NCBI GenBank assembly: GCA_937898675.1
Contig: CALEJB010000044.1
Location: 1-50,192 of the forward strand
Direction: 5' to 3'
Origin: an uncultured Prevotellaceae bacterium
GTDB taxonomy: Bacteria > Bacteroidota > Bacteroidia > Bacteroidales > Muribaculaceae
DNA: 50,192 nt
The notes beneath the pieces are model-generated. The model saw nothing but the letters and a program-made list of their open reading frames with translations. It did not search any database and had not been told where the DNA came from. This document shows, piece by piece, positions 8,445-16,011 of the stretch. Every line of letters begins with the position of its first letter. The stretch's first letter is position 1. Position numbers and translations under genes: made by a program.

Positions 8445-8957
8445 ATGTTTAAAAGATTTATGCTCTTAGCCGTTACGGCTACCATGATGTGCTTTGCAGC
8501 ACAGGCTCAGAAGTTTGGCTATGTCAACACCAGTGAGATTTTCAACGTCATGCCCGAGAAGGCTACGGCCGAGAACACGCTCAAGAATGTGAGCGACAAG
8601 TATGAGACTGAGTTCAAGAACCTGCAGGATGCTTTCCAGAAGAAGATGACCGACTATGAGGCTGCCGACAATGACCCCAGCACCCCTCAGGCCATCAAGG
8701 ACCGCCACAATCAGGAACTCCAGGAGGAGTATGCCAAGATTCAGAATTTCCAGCAGACTGCCTCGCAGGACCTGCAGCGCCAGCAGGAGACCCTGCTTGC
8801 CCCGATCACCCAAAAGCTCCAGAACGCCATTCAGGCCGTGGGCGCTGAGGGCGGCTACACCTTTATCTTTGACCAGGCCATGGGTGCTATCATCTACACC
8901 GGCTCCACTGCCGAGGACGTGAGCGCCAAGGTAAAGGCCAAATTGGGTATCAAGTAA
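8445..8957 (+). CDS. OmpH/Skp-family periplasmic chaperone, copy 2
   Basis: A 170-residue exported protein with signal peptide ending near AQAQK. The OmpH/Skp core begins KFGYVNTSEIFNVMPEKA, continues as an acidic/Gln-rich coiled coil (about residues 45-120) and ends with the strand pair GGYTFIFDQAMGAIIYTG. It shares many positions with copy 3, including MPEKA, the LKN/LKA-VSDKY/LSDKY segment, DPSTPQAI/EPSTPAAI and the spacing to PI-xKxQ. Copies 2 and 3 are therefore the closer pair, and copy 1 the older branch. The 73-bp gap to copy 1 is AT-rich with no terminator. A hairpin and T-run follow it. Confidence 0.92.
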   Translation: MFKRFMLLAVTATMMCFAAQAQKFGYVNTSEIFNVMPEKATAENTLKNVSDKYETEFKNLQDAFQKKMTDYEAADNDPSTPQAIKDRHNQELQEEYAKIQNFQQTASQDLQRQQETLLAPITQKLQNAIQAVGAEGGYTFIFDQAMGAIIYTGSTAEDVSAKVKAKLGIK

Positions 8958-8964
8958 GAATTAA

Positions 8965-9023
8965 CCGTTGCTGCAACGGCCATTCCCCTCTGGCGCCCGG
9001 CGCTCAGGGGGGGATTTCTTTTT
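8965..9023 (+). terminator. Terminator after Skp copy 2
   Basis: A short perfect hairpin at 8965-8979 (CCGTTG/CAACGG) is followed by a larger one in which CCCCT at 8985-8989 pairs with AGGGG at 9006-9010 around a GCGC/GCGC core. A T-rich tract at 9014-9023 follows. It probably ends much of the bamA-skp transcript. Confidence 0.7.
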
Positions 9024-9042
9024 GACGCCGCGCCGATCGCTG

Positions 9043-9073
9043 TTGCATGATTGAAAAAAAGTGCCTAAATTTG
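9043..9073 (+). promoter_or_regulatory. Promoter of Skp copy 3
   Basis: TTG at 9043-9045, a 20-bp spacer and TAAATTTG at 9066-9073 match the Bacteroidetes consensus. Transcription should begin near 9080, so the in-frame ATG at 9047 cannot be used and translation starts at 9107. Confidence 0.75.
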
Positions 9074-9106
9074 CAGACTCTTATATATTATAATGTAAAG
9101 AACGAT

Positions 9107-9613
9107 ATGAAACGAATCCTCACCATTGCCGTAGCGCTGTTGCCGCTCATGCTGCTGGCACAGGCCCGCATTGCCGTTGTCAACTCGCAGCACATCTTTG
9201 ACCTCATGCCCGAGAAGGCCAAGGCCGAGGTCCAGCTCAAGGCCCTGAGCGACAAGTATCACGACGAGTACCAGATGATGTTGGGCGAGTTTGACAAGAA
9301 ATATGCCGACTACCAGTCGGTGGCCGTCGAGCCTTCAACGCCCGCCGCCATCCGTGACCGCCGCCTGCAGGAACTCAACCAGGAGGACCAAAAGCTGCGC
9401 GAGTTTGAACAGAGAGCCAACGACGACATCCAGGCGCGCCGTGACGCCATGACCAAGCCCATCGCCAACAAGGTGCAGGCTGCCATCACCGCCGCTGGCC
9501 AGCAGGGTGCGTATGACATCGTGTTTGACACCGCCGTCACCCCCGTCGCCTTCACTGGTCCCAATGTCGTTGACCTCACTCCCGCCGTCAAGGCCATCCT
9601 CGGCTTGAAGTAA
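9107..9613 (+). CDS. OmpH/Skp-family periplasmic chaperone, copy 3
   Basis: A 168-residue exported protein. Its signal peptide ends near LLAQA and the core starts RIAVVNSQHIFDLMPEKA. A coiled-coil arm follows (about residues 45-115), then the closing strands GAYDIVFDTAVTPVAFTG. The start at 9107 is chosen over the upstream ATG at 9047 because it gives a clean signal peptide and because the promoter -7 box lies at 9066-9073. Unlike copies 1 and 2 it has its own promoter behind a terminator, so it can be expressed independently of bamA. Role is inferred from the family: holding unfolded outer-membrane proteins in the periplasm. Confidence 0.9.
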   Translation: MKRILTIAVALLPLMLLAQARIAVVNSQHIFDLMPEKAKAEVQLKALSDKYHDEYQMMLGEFDKKYADYQSVAVEPSTPAAIRDRRLQELNQEDQKLREFEQRANDDIQARRDAMTKPIANKVQAAITAAGQQGAYDIVFDTAVTPVAFTGPNVVDLTPAVKAILGLK

Positions 9614-9665
9614 GGTGTTCTAAAGAACGCAACCATTTTTGATAACCCCAATAAATTTTTTGATT

Positions 9666-10229
9666 ATGAAAAAAATTCTTGCAACTGTAATCGTGGCAAT
9701 GGCCACAATGATGAGTTTTTCGGCTGCTGCAGAATCGCCTCAATGGGAGGCTGTTGCTGGTATGAATGTAGCGAATCTTGATGCCTCTGGCGCAAGTTCC
9801 CGTATTGGTTTCCATGCAGGCCTGCGTGCGACATTCGGTATCCCTAGTGCTGACGACGGCTTCTATGTCAATGCTGCTGCATTACTTTCGCTCAAGGGCT
9901 GCAAAGTGCTTGACTATACCCTTAACCCCTATTATTTGGAGGTCCCGGTCCATGCTGGTTATAAGTATGCTATCAATGATAATCTTGCAATCTTTGGCGA
10001 TGTAGGTCCTTATTTTGCTGTTGGTCTGTTTGGCAAGACCGATGGTGAAGATGTCTTTTGTGAAGACGGGTTCAAGCGATTTGATTTGGGAATAGGCTTG
10101 CGTGCTGGTCTTGAGTTCAATCATAAGGTACCTGTTTCGATTGGTTATGATTTTGGCGTCCTGGATGTTATGGATGGAGTTTCGGCAAAAAACAGAAATC
10201 TGATGATATCAGCCGGTTATAAGTTCTAA
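9666..10229 (+). CDS. Small outer-membrane beta-barrel protein (PorT/OMP_b-brl-like)
   Basis: A 187-residue exported protein with signal peptide MKKILATVIVAMATMMSF to about SAAAES. The mature part is an eight-strand-like barrel pattern: GMNVANL, GFHAGLRATFGIP, FYVNAAALLSLKG, LEVPVHAGYKY, NLAIFGDVGPYFAVGLFG, FDLGIGLRAGLEF, PVSIGYDFGVLDV and the terminal strand NLMISAGYKF ending in Phe. This resembles the outer-membrane beta-barrel domain common in Bacteroidetes. The start at 9666 follows an AT-rich leader. Codon use is visibly richer in T and A at third positions than in the flanking genes, which hints at later acquisition or different expression. Specific function unknown. Confidence 0.8.
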   Translation: MKKILATVIVAMATMMSFSAAAESPQWEAVAGMNVANLDASGASSRIGFHAGLRATFGIPSADDGFYVNAAALLSLKGCKVLDYTLNPYYLEVPVHAGYKYAINDNLAIFGDVGPYFAVGLFGKTDGEDVFCEDGFKRFDLGIGLRAGLEFNHKVPVSIGYDFGVLDVMDGVSAKNRNLMISAGYKF

Positions 10230-10256
10230 TCTTGTAACGGTACCCAATAAACAAGA

Positions 10257-10286
10257 AACCCTGCCTCAATCGAAGCAGGGCTTTTG
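10257..10286. terminator. Bidirectional terminator between the barrel gene and tRNA-His
   Basis: CCCTGC at 10259-10264 pairs with GCAGGG at 10275-10280, followed by CTTTTG on the plus strand. On the minus strand the same hairpin is followed by GTTTCTTGTTT, so it can also end the tRNA-His transcript. Confidence 0.8.
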
Positions 10287-10292
10287 TGTTGG

Positions 10293-10370
<78 letters not shown>

Positions 10371-10401
10371 ATGTAAATGCGTTTTTGCTCAAACGCGGGT
10401 G

Positions 10402-10433
10402 CAAAGATAGTGCCTTTTCTCTATCTGTGCAAA
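10402..10433 (-). promoter_or_regulatory. tRNA-His promoter
   Basis: On the minus strand TTTG (10430-10433), a 20-bp spacer and TATCTTTG (10402-10409) match the consensus exactly. Transcription would start about 25 nt before the mature tRNA. Confidence 0.8.
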
Positions 10434-10476
10434 TTTATCGTCAAAAATTCACGAAAATTATTTTTTGCCCCATTTG

Positions 10477-11667
10477 TCATTTGTTGACGATGACGGCGGG
10501 GGCGATGCGGTCGCTGCCATTGACAAATTCGCCCTGAGAGAACACGCCGCGCAGGTTGATGTCATCGTCGAGCAGGATGATGTCGGCGTCCTTGCCGCGC
10601 TGCAGCGAGCCCTTGCGGTCATAGATGCCCATGATTCTTGACGGTGTCTCGCTGGCCATCCTCACGGCATCGTGCAGCGGCACGTCGGCCACGCGCACCA
10701 TAGTCTTAATCAAGCGGTCCATCGTGGCAATGCTGCCTGCCAGGGCGCTGCGGTCCGAGAGCTTGCACACGCCGTCCTCGATGATGACGCGCGGGTCAAA
10801 GGCGTGTTCGGTCTCGCTGGCGGCTACGGCGAGCGCATCGGTGCACAATGCAGTGTGTTCCACGCCCTTCATGTGATAGACCAGGCTGAGCAGCGTGGAG
10901 GGCACGTGGATGCCGTCGGCAATCACCTCCACCGACATGTCCTCGAGCAGATAGACGCTCTCGACTGTGCCGGCGTGCTTGAATTCGCGCACGTTGTGGA
11001 AACCCGGCATGGCGTTGTAGAAGTGGGTGGCCAGCGTGTAGCCTGCGTCCCAGGCCGCCTTCACATGCTTGAATTCGGCGGCGGTGTGGGCGATGGCGGC
11101 GACGACGCCTTTGCCGGTGATGTATTTACCCATCTCTGTGGCGCCAGGCAACTCGGGCGCGGTGTCCCAGCGGCGCATGCACTCAAAGTCCTCGACAATG
11201 TGCTTGTATTCGCGGGGGTTGGGCACGCGGATGACTTCGGGCATTTGGGCGCCTGCCTTGCTCGGGTTGAGGTAGGGGCCCTCAAGGTGCATGCCCATGA
11301 TGGTCGAGCCGGGCTGCTTCATCAACTCATCGCATGTGGCGCAGCCCTGTTCCATCATCTGCAGGGTGGACGAGGACATGGTGGCATAGATTGAGGTTGT
11401 GCCATGCAACAAATGGGCGCGTGCGGCCGTTTCAAACGCCTCACGCGTGCACTCCTGAAAGTCACGGCCGCCACCGCCGTGGCAATGCAGTTCCACGCCG
11501 CCGGGCACGATGTGCATGCCCTGGGCGTCATAGGTCTTGTCCATGCCGTCGAGTCGGCGGCTGCTCTTGCTCACCTCTTTGATGCGGCAACCTTCGATAA
11601 TTACCGAGCCGTCGTTCACCCATCCTTCGGGCGTGAGCACATGACCATTATATATCTGTGTCAGCAT
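10477..11667 (-). CDS. nagA: N-acetylglucosamine-6-phosphate deacetylase NagA
   Basis: A 396-residue amidohydrolase that removes acetate from N-acetylglucosamine 6-phosphate in the cytoplasm, feeding amino sugars into glycolysis or wall-precursor synthesis. Motifs in order: GGVELHCHGGGGRDF (metal-binding H-x-H, about residues 57-71), MGMHLEGPYLNPSKAGAQ (metal-binding Glu), AAIAHTAAEF and LATHFYNAMPG (metal-binding histidines), and LCTDALA with the catalytic Asp. Length is normal. It is transcribed alone from a promoter at 11703-11735. No nagB or sugar transporter is next to it. It fits with the wall-cleaving GH25 enzymes elsewhere in the window, though no direct link is shown. Confidence 0.93.
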   Translation of the reverse strand: MLTQIYNGHVLTPEGWVNDGSVIIEGCRIKEVSKSSRRLDGMDKTYDAQGMHIVPGGVELHCHGGGGRDFQECTREAFETAARAHLLHGTTSIYATMSSSTLQMMEQGCATCDELMKQPGSTIMGMHLEGPYLNPSKAGAQMPEVIRVPNPREYKHIVEDFECMRRWDTAPELPGATEMGKYITGKGVVAAIAHTAAEFKHVKAAWDAGYTLATHFYNAMPGFHNVREFKHAGTVESVYLLEDMSVEVIADGIHVPSTLLSLVYHMKGVEHTALCTDALAVAASETEHAFDPRVIIEDGVCKLSDRSALAGSIATMDRLIKTMVRVADVPLHDAVRMASETPSRIMGIYDRKGSLQRGKDADIILLDDDINLRGVFSQGEFVNGSDRIAPAVIVNK

Positions 11668-11702
11668 GTTGTCTTCTTTAGTCCTTAAATCCTACTCGAG
11701 TG

Positions 11703-11735
11703 CAAAAATACAATGATTTTTGCTTGATAGCACAA
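11703..11735 (-). promoter_or_regulatory. nagA promoter
   Basis: On the minus strand TTG (11733-11735), a 22-bp spacer and TATTTTTG (11703-11710) fit the consensus, with the spacer slightly long. The leader to the ATG at 11667 is about 30 nt. Confidence 0.6.
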
Positions 11736-11889
11736 TTATTCAGTATTTTTTTAGGATTCTTGACAAAAATTTAAGACCTATGCCTTTACCGGGCAGTTCT
11801 GTCAATATTGCTGCCATGCCTTTTTGTCTTGATTTTTCGCCTGTTTGTCAATGTTATATCCCCGTTGCTCACGAAACGGCGATTTCCCG

Positions 11890-11921
11890 TTTGCATGCGC
11901 AAGATATTTGCAGTTAATTTG
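11890..11921 (+). promoter_or_regulatory. Probable promoter of the Spy/CpxP-like gene
   Basis: TTTG at 11890-11893, a 20-bp spacer and TTAATTTG at 11914-11921 (one mismatch to TAnnTTTG). The transcript would carry a leader of about 85 nt with a small hairpin, CCTC/GAGG, at 11932-11944. Confidence 0.5.
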
Positions 11922-12010
11922 CAACGTGGAACCTCAACGCGAGGCGTAACAAAAAAATGAAAGTTATTAAAACAGTTAGTTATTTGTCAATTTTTTAAAT
12001 TCACACGATT

Positions 12011-12541
12011 ATGAAAAAGATTGTTTTAGCATTAAGCGTTATTATGCTCGGTTCGTTGGCGATGATGGCTCAACCGCAGCGTCACCACGAGGGCAAGTCC
12101 ATGTCTCCCGAGAAAATGGTTGAGATGCGTGTCGAGCGCTTGCAAAAGGCCCTTGACTTGAACGAAGGACAGGTTGCCGAGATCACTAAGGCCTATACCG
12201 AGGAGATGAAGGCCATGGAGCAAATGCGTTCTGCCAAGCCTGCCGAAGGCCAGAAGCTTGACCGCGAGGCCATGGAGGCCGGCATGAAGCAGATGAAAGA
12301 ACTGCGCGCCGGCACCGCTGCCAAGGTGCGTTCCTGCCTGAACGAGGAACAGGCTGCAAAGTATGACAAGATGCAGCGCCACATGGGCAAGCGAGGCGGC
12401 CATGGCGGCAAGCGAGGCAAGATGCACGACCGCGGCATGGCTCCCGGTCATGACGGCCACGGCAAGTGCTGCGGCCACGACAAGTGCTGCGGCAACTGCA
12501 AGGACAAGACCGAGCCGGCTTCCGAAGCCCAGGCCGATTGA
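12011..12541 (+). CDS. Spy/CpxP-like (DUF4890-type) periplasmic protein with Cys/His-rich tail
   Basis: A 176-residue exported protein; the signal peptide ends near AMMAQ. Residues about 30-120 are helical and contain two LTxxQ-like segments (LDLNEGQVAEITKAY and CLNEEQAAKYDKM), the hallmark of the Spy/CpxP/DUF4890 fold seen in envelope-stress and metal-response proteins. The C-terminal tail (about 124-164) is rich in Gly, His, Lys and Cys, with repeats such as GKRGGHGGKRGK and GHGKCCGHDKCCGNC. This suggests metal binding, an addition not typical of Spy. It has its own promoter and terminator, so it is monocistronic. A role in metal or envelope stress is inference. Confidence 0.75.
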   Translation: MKKIVLALSVIMLGSLAMMAQPQRHHEGKSMSPEKMVEMRVERLQKALDLNEGQVAEITKAYTEEMKAMEQMRSAKPAEGQKLDREAMEAGMKQMKELRAGTAAKVRSCLNEEQAAKYDKMQRHMGKRGGHGGKRGKMHDRGMAPGHDGHGKCCGHDKCCGNCKDKTEPASEAQAD

Positions 12542-12576
12542 TGCGGATGTTTTAGTCGTGGGTGCTGAATAGGAAT

Positions 12577-12612
12577 GGGGGCGCTTCCCGATTGAGGGCA
12601 GCGCCCCTCTTC
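12577..12612 (+). terminator. Terminator after the Spy-like gene
   Basis: GGGGCGCT at 12578-12585 pairs perfectly with AGCGCCCC at 12600-12607, followed by TCTTCGTT. Confidence 0.75.
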
Positions 12613-12705
12613 GTTGGTGGTTAGAATATGTTAAAATCGCACGTTTTTTTCTAAAAAAAGACCCTTGGCTCGATGCAAAATGCCGGTAAAATGGAAAAAA
12701 ATCAT

Positions 12706-12713
12706 TATCTTTG
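12706..12713 (+). promoter_or_regulatory. -7 promoter element of the glycogen-synthase-like operon
   Basis: TATCTTTG at 12706-12713 matches TAnnTTTG, 26 nt before the ATG at 12740. No good TTTG -33 element is visible at the expected distance. Confidence 0.5.
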
Positions 12714-12739
12714 CATTTCAATTAAATGAAGAAAGCAAC

Positions 12740-13537
12740 ATGGATGTAAAGAAAGTGTTATTCATATCGCAGGAAATTGCGCCCTATGTACCCGAGAGCC
12801 GCATGTCTCTCGTGGGCCGTCAGTTGCCCCAAGGCATTAAGGAACAGGGTATTGAGGAACGCACGTTTATGCCCAAATACGGCATGATTGCCGAGCGCAG
12901 CAACCAACTGCACGAGATGATTCGCCTCTCGGGCATGAATATCATCATCGACGATACCGACCATCCCCTCATCATCAAGGTTGCCACGCTGCAACAAGCT
13001 CATTTTCAGGTCTATTTCATCTATAACGAGGATTACTTTGCCAGCAATCGCATCAACGAGCTGGAGATGGATTGCTCGCCCCAGGACAATGATGAGCGCA
13101 GCATTTTCTATGTGCGGTCGGTGATTGAGTCCATCCGCAAGATGCGCTGGGTGCCCGACATCATCCAGTGCACGGGCTGGATTTCGGCACTGGCGTCCGT
13201 GTATATGCGCACGCTGTATGCCGACGACCCGTCGTTCCGCGATGCCAAGATTGTCACCGCGCTGTTCAACGACAGGTTTGAGATGCCGCTGGATGCCCGT
13301 CTGGCCGAGAAACTGCACCAGGACGGCATCCCCAAGAGTGCCCTCAAGTCGATTGCAGGCAAGGAGTTGACATGCGATGAATTGATGGCGCTGTCGCTCA
13401 AGTACAGTGATGCCGTGCTGCAGTGTGATGCCGACATCAACGAACAGGTGCTTGAGGCCGCCAAGGATTTGCCCCTGTACCGTTTTGTCGATGACAACGA
13501 CGTGAACAAGGTCAAGGAGTTCTATGCCTCGTTGTAA
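12740..13537 (+). CDS. Glycogen/starch synthase N-domain-like protein (probable pseudoenzyme)
   Basis: A 265-residue protein resembling only the N-terminal Rossmann half of GT5 glycogen synthases (start VLFISQEIAPYVPES; later IIQCTGWISALASVYMRTLY, like the DVVHxHDWxxA region). The ADP-glucose-binding KTGGLxDV motif expected at residues about 18-26 reads PESRMSLVG, and the whole C-terminal domain is missing. Catalysis of glycogen synthesis is therefore unlikely. It resembles a conserved Bacteroidales protein often annotated as glycogen synthase. It is co-oriented with a DUF4270 lipoprotein and a barrel protein (44 bp to the next gene), which suggests an envelope-linked or regulatory role. The ATG at 12740 is chosen because the -7 box lies just upstream. 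Confidence 0.75.
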   Translation: MDVKKVLFISQEIAPYVPESRMSLVGRQLPQGIKEQGIEERTFMPKYGMIAERSNQLHEMIRLSGMNIIIDDTDHPLIIKVATLQQAHFQVYFIYNEDYFASNRINELEMDCSPQDNDERSIFYVRSVIESIRKMRWVPDIIQCTGWISALASVYMRTLYADDPSFRDAKIVTALFNDRFEMPLDARLAEKLHQDGIPKSALKSIAGKELTCDELMALSLKYSDAVLQCDADINEQVLEAAKDLPLYRFVDDNDVNKVKEFYASL

Positions 13538-13581
13538 AGCGGGATACCGCCCTCGAGCAATAAGAAATCGTAAATAATAAT

Positions 13582-14988
13582 ATGAGACACTTCTTCAATA
13601 TGTTGCTGGTTGCAGCGTTGCTGCTTGGCCTGTGCGCATGCACCGACGATACCATCGGCGTTTCCATCACCGACAGCGTGTCGTCGATTATCGAGGATTC
13701 ATCGTTCGTCATCACCGGGCACTCGGTACCCAACAGCCGCCTGCAGATGCGCACCAGCATCAAGATGCTGGGCGACCTCACCGCCGATGGCTTTGGACAC
13801 TTGACGGCATCGGCCGTGACGATGTGGATGCCCGCAATGATCATCGACACCGCTGGCACCAGCGCCGAGTGGATTGACTCGTGCCGCCTCAAGTTGCGCG
13901 TCCCCATTCATCAGGGCTATACCGGCAACTCGCTCGCGCCCATGCGCCTGAATGTATATAGCCTGAACCAAGCGCTGCCCAGTCCCATTTACAGCGACTT
14001 TGATCCCACGGGATATTATAACGCTGGCGACCTGCTGGCTTCCGAGAGTTATTCGCCCACCTCGGGCTGGTATGAGGTGTCCACCTCCTATGTCACCGGC
14101 GCGGCGGCCTATGACACCGTGCGCGTCATCTCGGTGCCCCTGCCCGTTGAGTATGGCCGCGAGGTGTTCAACGCCTTTAAGACCAACCCGTCGCTGTTCT
14201 CCAGCCTGAGCGCCTTTGGTGAGCGGTTTCCCGGCATTTATATCACTAACACCTACGGCAGCGGCCATGTCATCAACATCAAGGCCACCGAGCTGGATGT
14301 CTATTATCGCCAGTTCAAGCACACGAGCGATACCACCGACACCATCTATCCCGCCATGTGCCAGTCCTATATGGCCTCGACGCCCGAGGTCGTGTCGGAC
14401 AACATCATCCACTTTGATGTAGACAGCAAGGTGCAGGCCATGGTCAACGCCGGCGAGCCCCTTATCGTGGCTCCCGCGGGCTATGAGGTGCAGGTGAGTT
14501 TCCCCATTCAGGACATTATCGACAAGTATCAGGCCAATGTGGGCGCCAGCCAGTCCATCATCAGCTCGTTGGGGCTGGAGTTGCCCGTCACCATCCCCGA
14601 GACCCAGTATGACATCCAGCCGCCCACCTATCTGCTGATGGTCAAGACGGCTTACAAGGATGCGTTTATCAACGGCGACAGTCTGGCCAACAACAAGGAC
14701 TCGTTCTATGCCATCTATGACCCGCTCAACAAGTGTTACACTTTTGCGGGACTGCGTGACTATATCCTTGACATCATCGACAACCACGGCGGCATCGCCC
14801 GTGAGGAGGACATCAATTTCACCATCACGCCCGTTGATGTGGTTAACTACAGCTACTCGTCATACTATGGCCAGCAGCAGAACACGGTAACCAAGATTTC
14901 GCCCATGGTGTCGCGGCCGGCAATCGTCCGGCTGGCGCTCGAGCGAGCTAAGGTCAAGGTGGTTTACAGCAAGCAGATAGTCCAGTAG
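13582..14988 (+). CDS. DUF4270-family lipoprotein
   Basis: A 468-residue predicted lipoprotein with a short signal peptide and lipobox LCAC (Cys20), followed by TDD, an acidic +2/+3 pattern that may direct it to the outer surface. The mature region is beta-rich with repeated jelly-roll-like segments (for example SWTxS-type ASAVTMWMPAMIID, SCRLKLRVPIHQG and INIKATELDVYYRQF). This matches the Bacteroidetes DUF4270 family, whose function is unknown. It sits between the glycogen-synthase-like gene (44 bp upstream) and a beta-barrel gene (15 bp downstream) and is probably co-transcribed with both. Confidence 0.82.
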   Translation: MRHFFNMLLVAALLLGLCACTDDTIGVSITDSVSSIIEDSSFVITGHSVPNSRLQMRTSIKMLGDLTADGFGHLTASAVTMWMPAMIIDTAGTSAEWIDSCRLKLRVPIHQGYTGNSLAPMRLNVYSLNQALPSPIYSDFDPTGYYNAGDLLASESYSPTSGWYEVSTSYVTGAAAYDTVRVISVPLPVEYGREVFNAFKTNPSLFSSLSAFGERFPGIYITNTYGSGHVINIKATELDVYYRQFKHTSDTTDTIYPAMCQSYMASTPEVVSDNIIHFDVDSKVQAMVNAGEPLIVAPAGYEVQVSFPIQDIIDKYQANVGASQSIISSLGLELPVTIPETQYDIQPPTYLLMVKTAYKDAFINGDSLANNKDSFYAIYDPLNKCYTFAGLRDYILDIIDNHGGIAREEDINFTITPVDVVNYSYSSYYGQQQNTVTKISPMVSRPAIVRLALERAKVKVVYSKQIVQ

Positions 14989-15003
14989 CGGATATTAGTA
15001 TTC

Positions 15004-15801
15004 ATGAGCATGATGATGAAGCAACTAACAATGTTCCTGCTCGTTGCCATGTGCCTGACGGGCAGCATTGCTGCGTATGCCCAGGACAAGGAGGGCAAGC
15101 AAGAGGTGGTGACCTTGAAGAACGGCCACCGCGTGAGGGGCAAGATAGTAACCTATGCTCCGCTCGACTCGCTGGTCTTGCAGCAAGACGACGGCACGCT
15201 GCAGACCATCTACTGGAACAGCATCAAGCAGATTGTCAAGGAGGACTGGCAGCCGCAGCAGGCCATGGGCAGCGCTTTCACGCCTGGCGTGGGGCCGAAG
15301 CAGGGTTATCGCGGTTTTGCTGATGTGGAGTACTACACTTCGATTGACGCCATTTCAGAGGACCACTTTGGATTCAGCACCGCCCACGGCTATCAGTTCA
15401 AGCCCTATCTGTTTGTGGGTGTGGGCGCAGGGCTCAAAATCAGCCACAAAAAGCATCTCAAGGACTACAACTTCACGCCTAAGGAAGACTTCTATATGTT
15501 CCCCGTATTTGCCGATGTGCGTTTCGACTTGCTGAAATACAAGTTCTCGCCTTTCATCGACTGCCGTGTGGGCTACACCCTTGGCAATAAGGCCTATGGC
15601 GTGATGTTCAATCCCTCGGTAGGCTGCCGCATCGCCATTAGCGGCAAGTTCGCCCTCAATGCCTCGCTGGGCTACAGCATGCAGAGCACCGATATTCATG
15701 TTTACAGTTCAGGCTCCTCGGCCATCTGGCATTATGAGCAGGGCAACGAGCAGAATAATCCCTATCATTGCGTATCCTTCAAACTCGGTGCGGAATTTTA
15801 A
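15004..15801 (+). CDS. Outer-membrane beta-barrel protein with N-terminal LKNG domain
   Basis: A 265-residue exported protein with signal peptide ending near AYAQD. Residues about 33-80 form a small soluble unit (VVTLKNGHRVRGKIVTYAPLDSLVLQQDDG). This type of short LKNG-xxxxG-xI beta repeat often precedes barrels in Bacteroidetes. The remainder alternates as membrane strands (YLFVGVGAGLKISH, FPVFADVRFDLL, FSPFIDCRVGYTLG, FALNASLGYSMQ) and ends HCVSFKLGAEF with terminal Phe. It follows the DUF4270 gene by 15 bp, so the two products may act together at the outer membrane. There are two nearby starts (15004 and ATGs a few codons on). Function unknown. Confidence 0.75.
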   Translation: MSMMMKQLTMFLLVAMCLTGSIAAYAQDKEGKQEVVTLKNGHRVRGKIVTYAPLDSLVLQQDDGTLQTIYWNSIKQIVKEDWQPQQAMGSAFTPGVGPKQGYRGFADVEYYTSIDAISEDHFGFSTAHGYQFKPYLFVGVGAGLKISHKKHLKDYNFTPKEDFYMFPVFADVRFDLLKYKFSPFIDCRVGYTLGNKAYGVMFNPSVGCRIAISGKFALNASLGYSMQSTDIHVYSSGSSAIWHYEQGNEQNNPYHCVSFKLGAEF

Positions 15802-15826
15802 TCGCCCGCCAAAACCGCCGCTAAAA

Positions 15827-15858
15827 TTTGCTCAATTAGAAAAATTGACTTACCTTTG
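15827..15858 (+). promoter_or_regulatory. tRNA-Thr promoter
   Basis: TTTG at 15827-15830, a 20-bp spacer and TACCTTTG at 15851-15858: a full consensus match, 33 nt before the mature tRNA. Confidence 0.85.
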
Positions 15859-15890
15859 CACCCGCATTGCAGGATTTCGCAGTGCACCAA

Positions 15891-15966
15891 GCCGCAATAG
15901 CTCAGTCGGTAGAGCATTTCATTCGTAACGAAAAGGTCGCGGGTTCGAGTCCCGCTCGCGGCTCCA
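15891..15966 (+). tRNA. tRNA-Thr (anticodon CGU)
   Basis: The cloverleaf is clear: acceptor GCCGCAA/TCGCGGC, D-stem GCTC/GAGC, anticodon stem TTTCA/CGAAA (one A-C mismatch at its base) with loop TTCGTAA (anticodon CGT), and T-arm GCGGG-TTCGAGT-CCCGC. The discriminator is T and CCA is encoded at 15964-15966. It reads ACG Thr codons. Confidence 0.95.
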
Positions 15967-15971
15967 GCAAT

Positions 15972-16010
15972 GGGGAAACCACCACAACGACAGGGGGTTC
16001 CCCTTTTTTT
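15972..16010 (+). terminator. Terminator of tRNA-Thr
   Basis: GGGGAA (15972-15977) plus CC (15979-15980) pairs with GG (15996-15997) and TTCCCC (15998-16003), followed directly by seven T residues (16004-16010). The next gene's ATG is at 16012, one base past the T-run. Confidence 0.85.
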
Positions 16011-16011
16011 A

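Larger units (their letters stand above)
11668..12010. other. Intergenic region between nagA and the Spy-like gene
   Basis: This 343-bp AT-rich gap holds the divergent promoters of nagA (11703-11735) and of the Spy-like gene (11890-11921), plus a small hairpin at 11932-11944. The middle part (about 11740-11885) contains a 65-codon open frame that does not look like protein. I see no RNA motif that I recognise. Confidence 0.6.

Noticed and set aside
11720..11917. 65-codon frame in the nagA-Spy intergenic region
   Set aside because: Starts between promoter elements, AT-rich, no family resemblance, overlaps the Spy-gene promoter.
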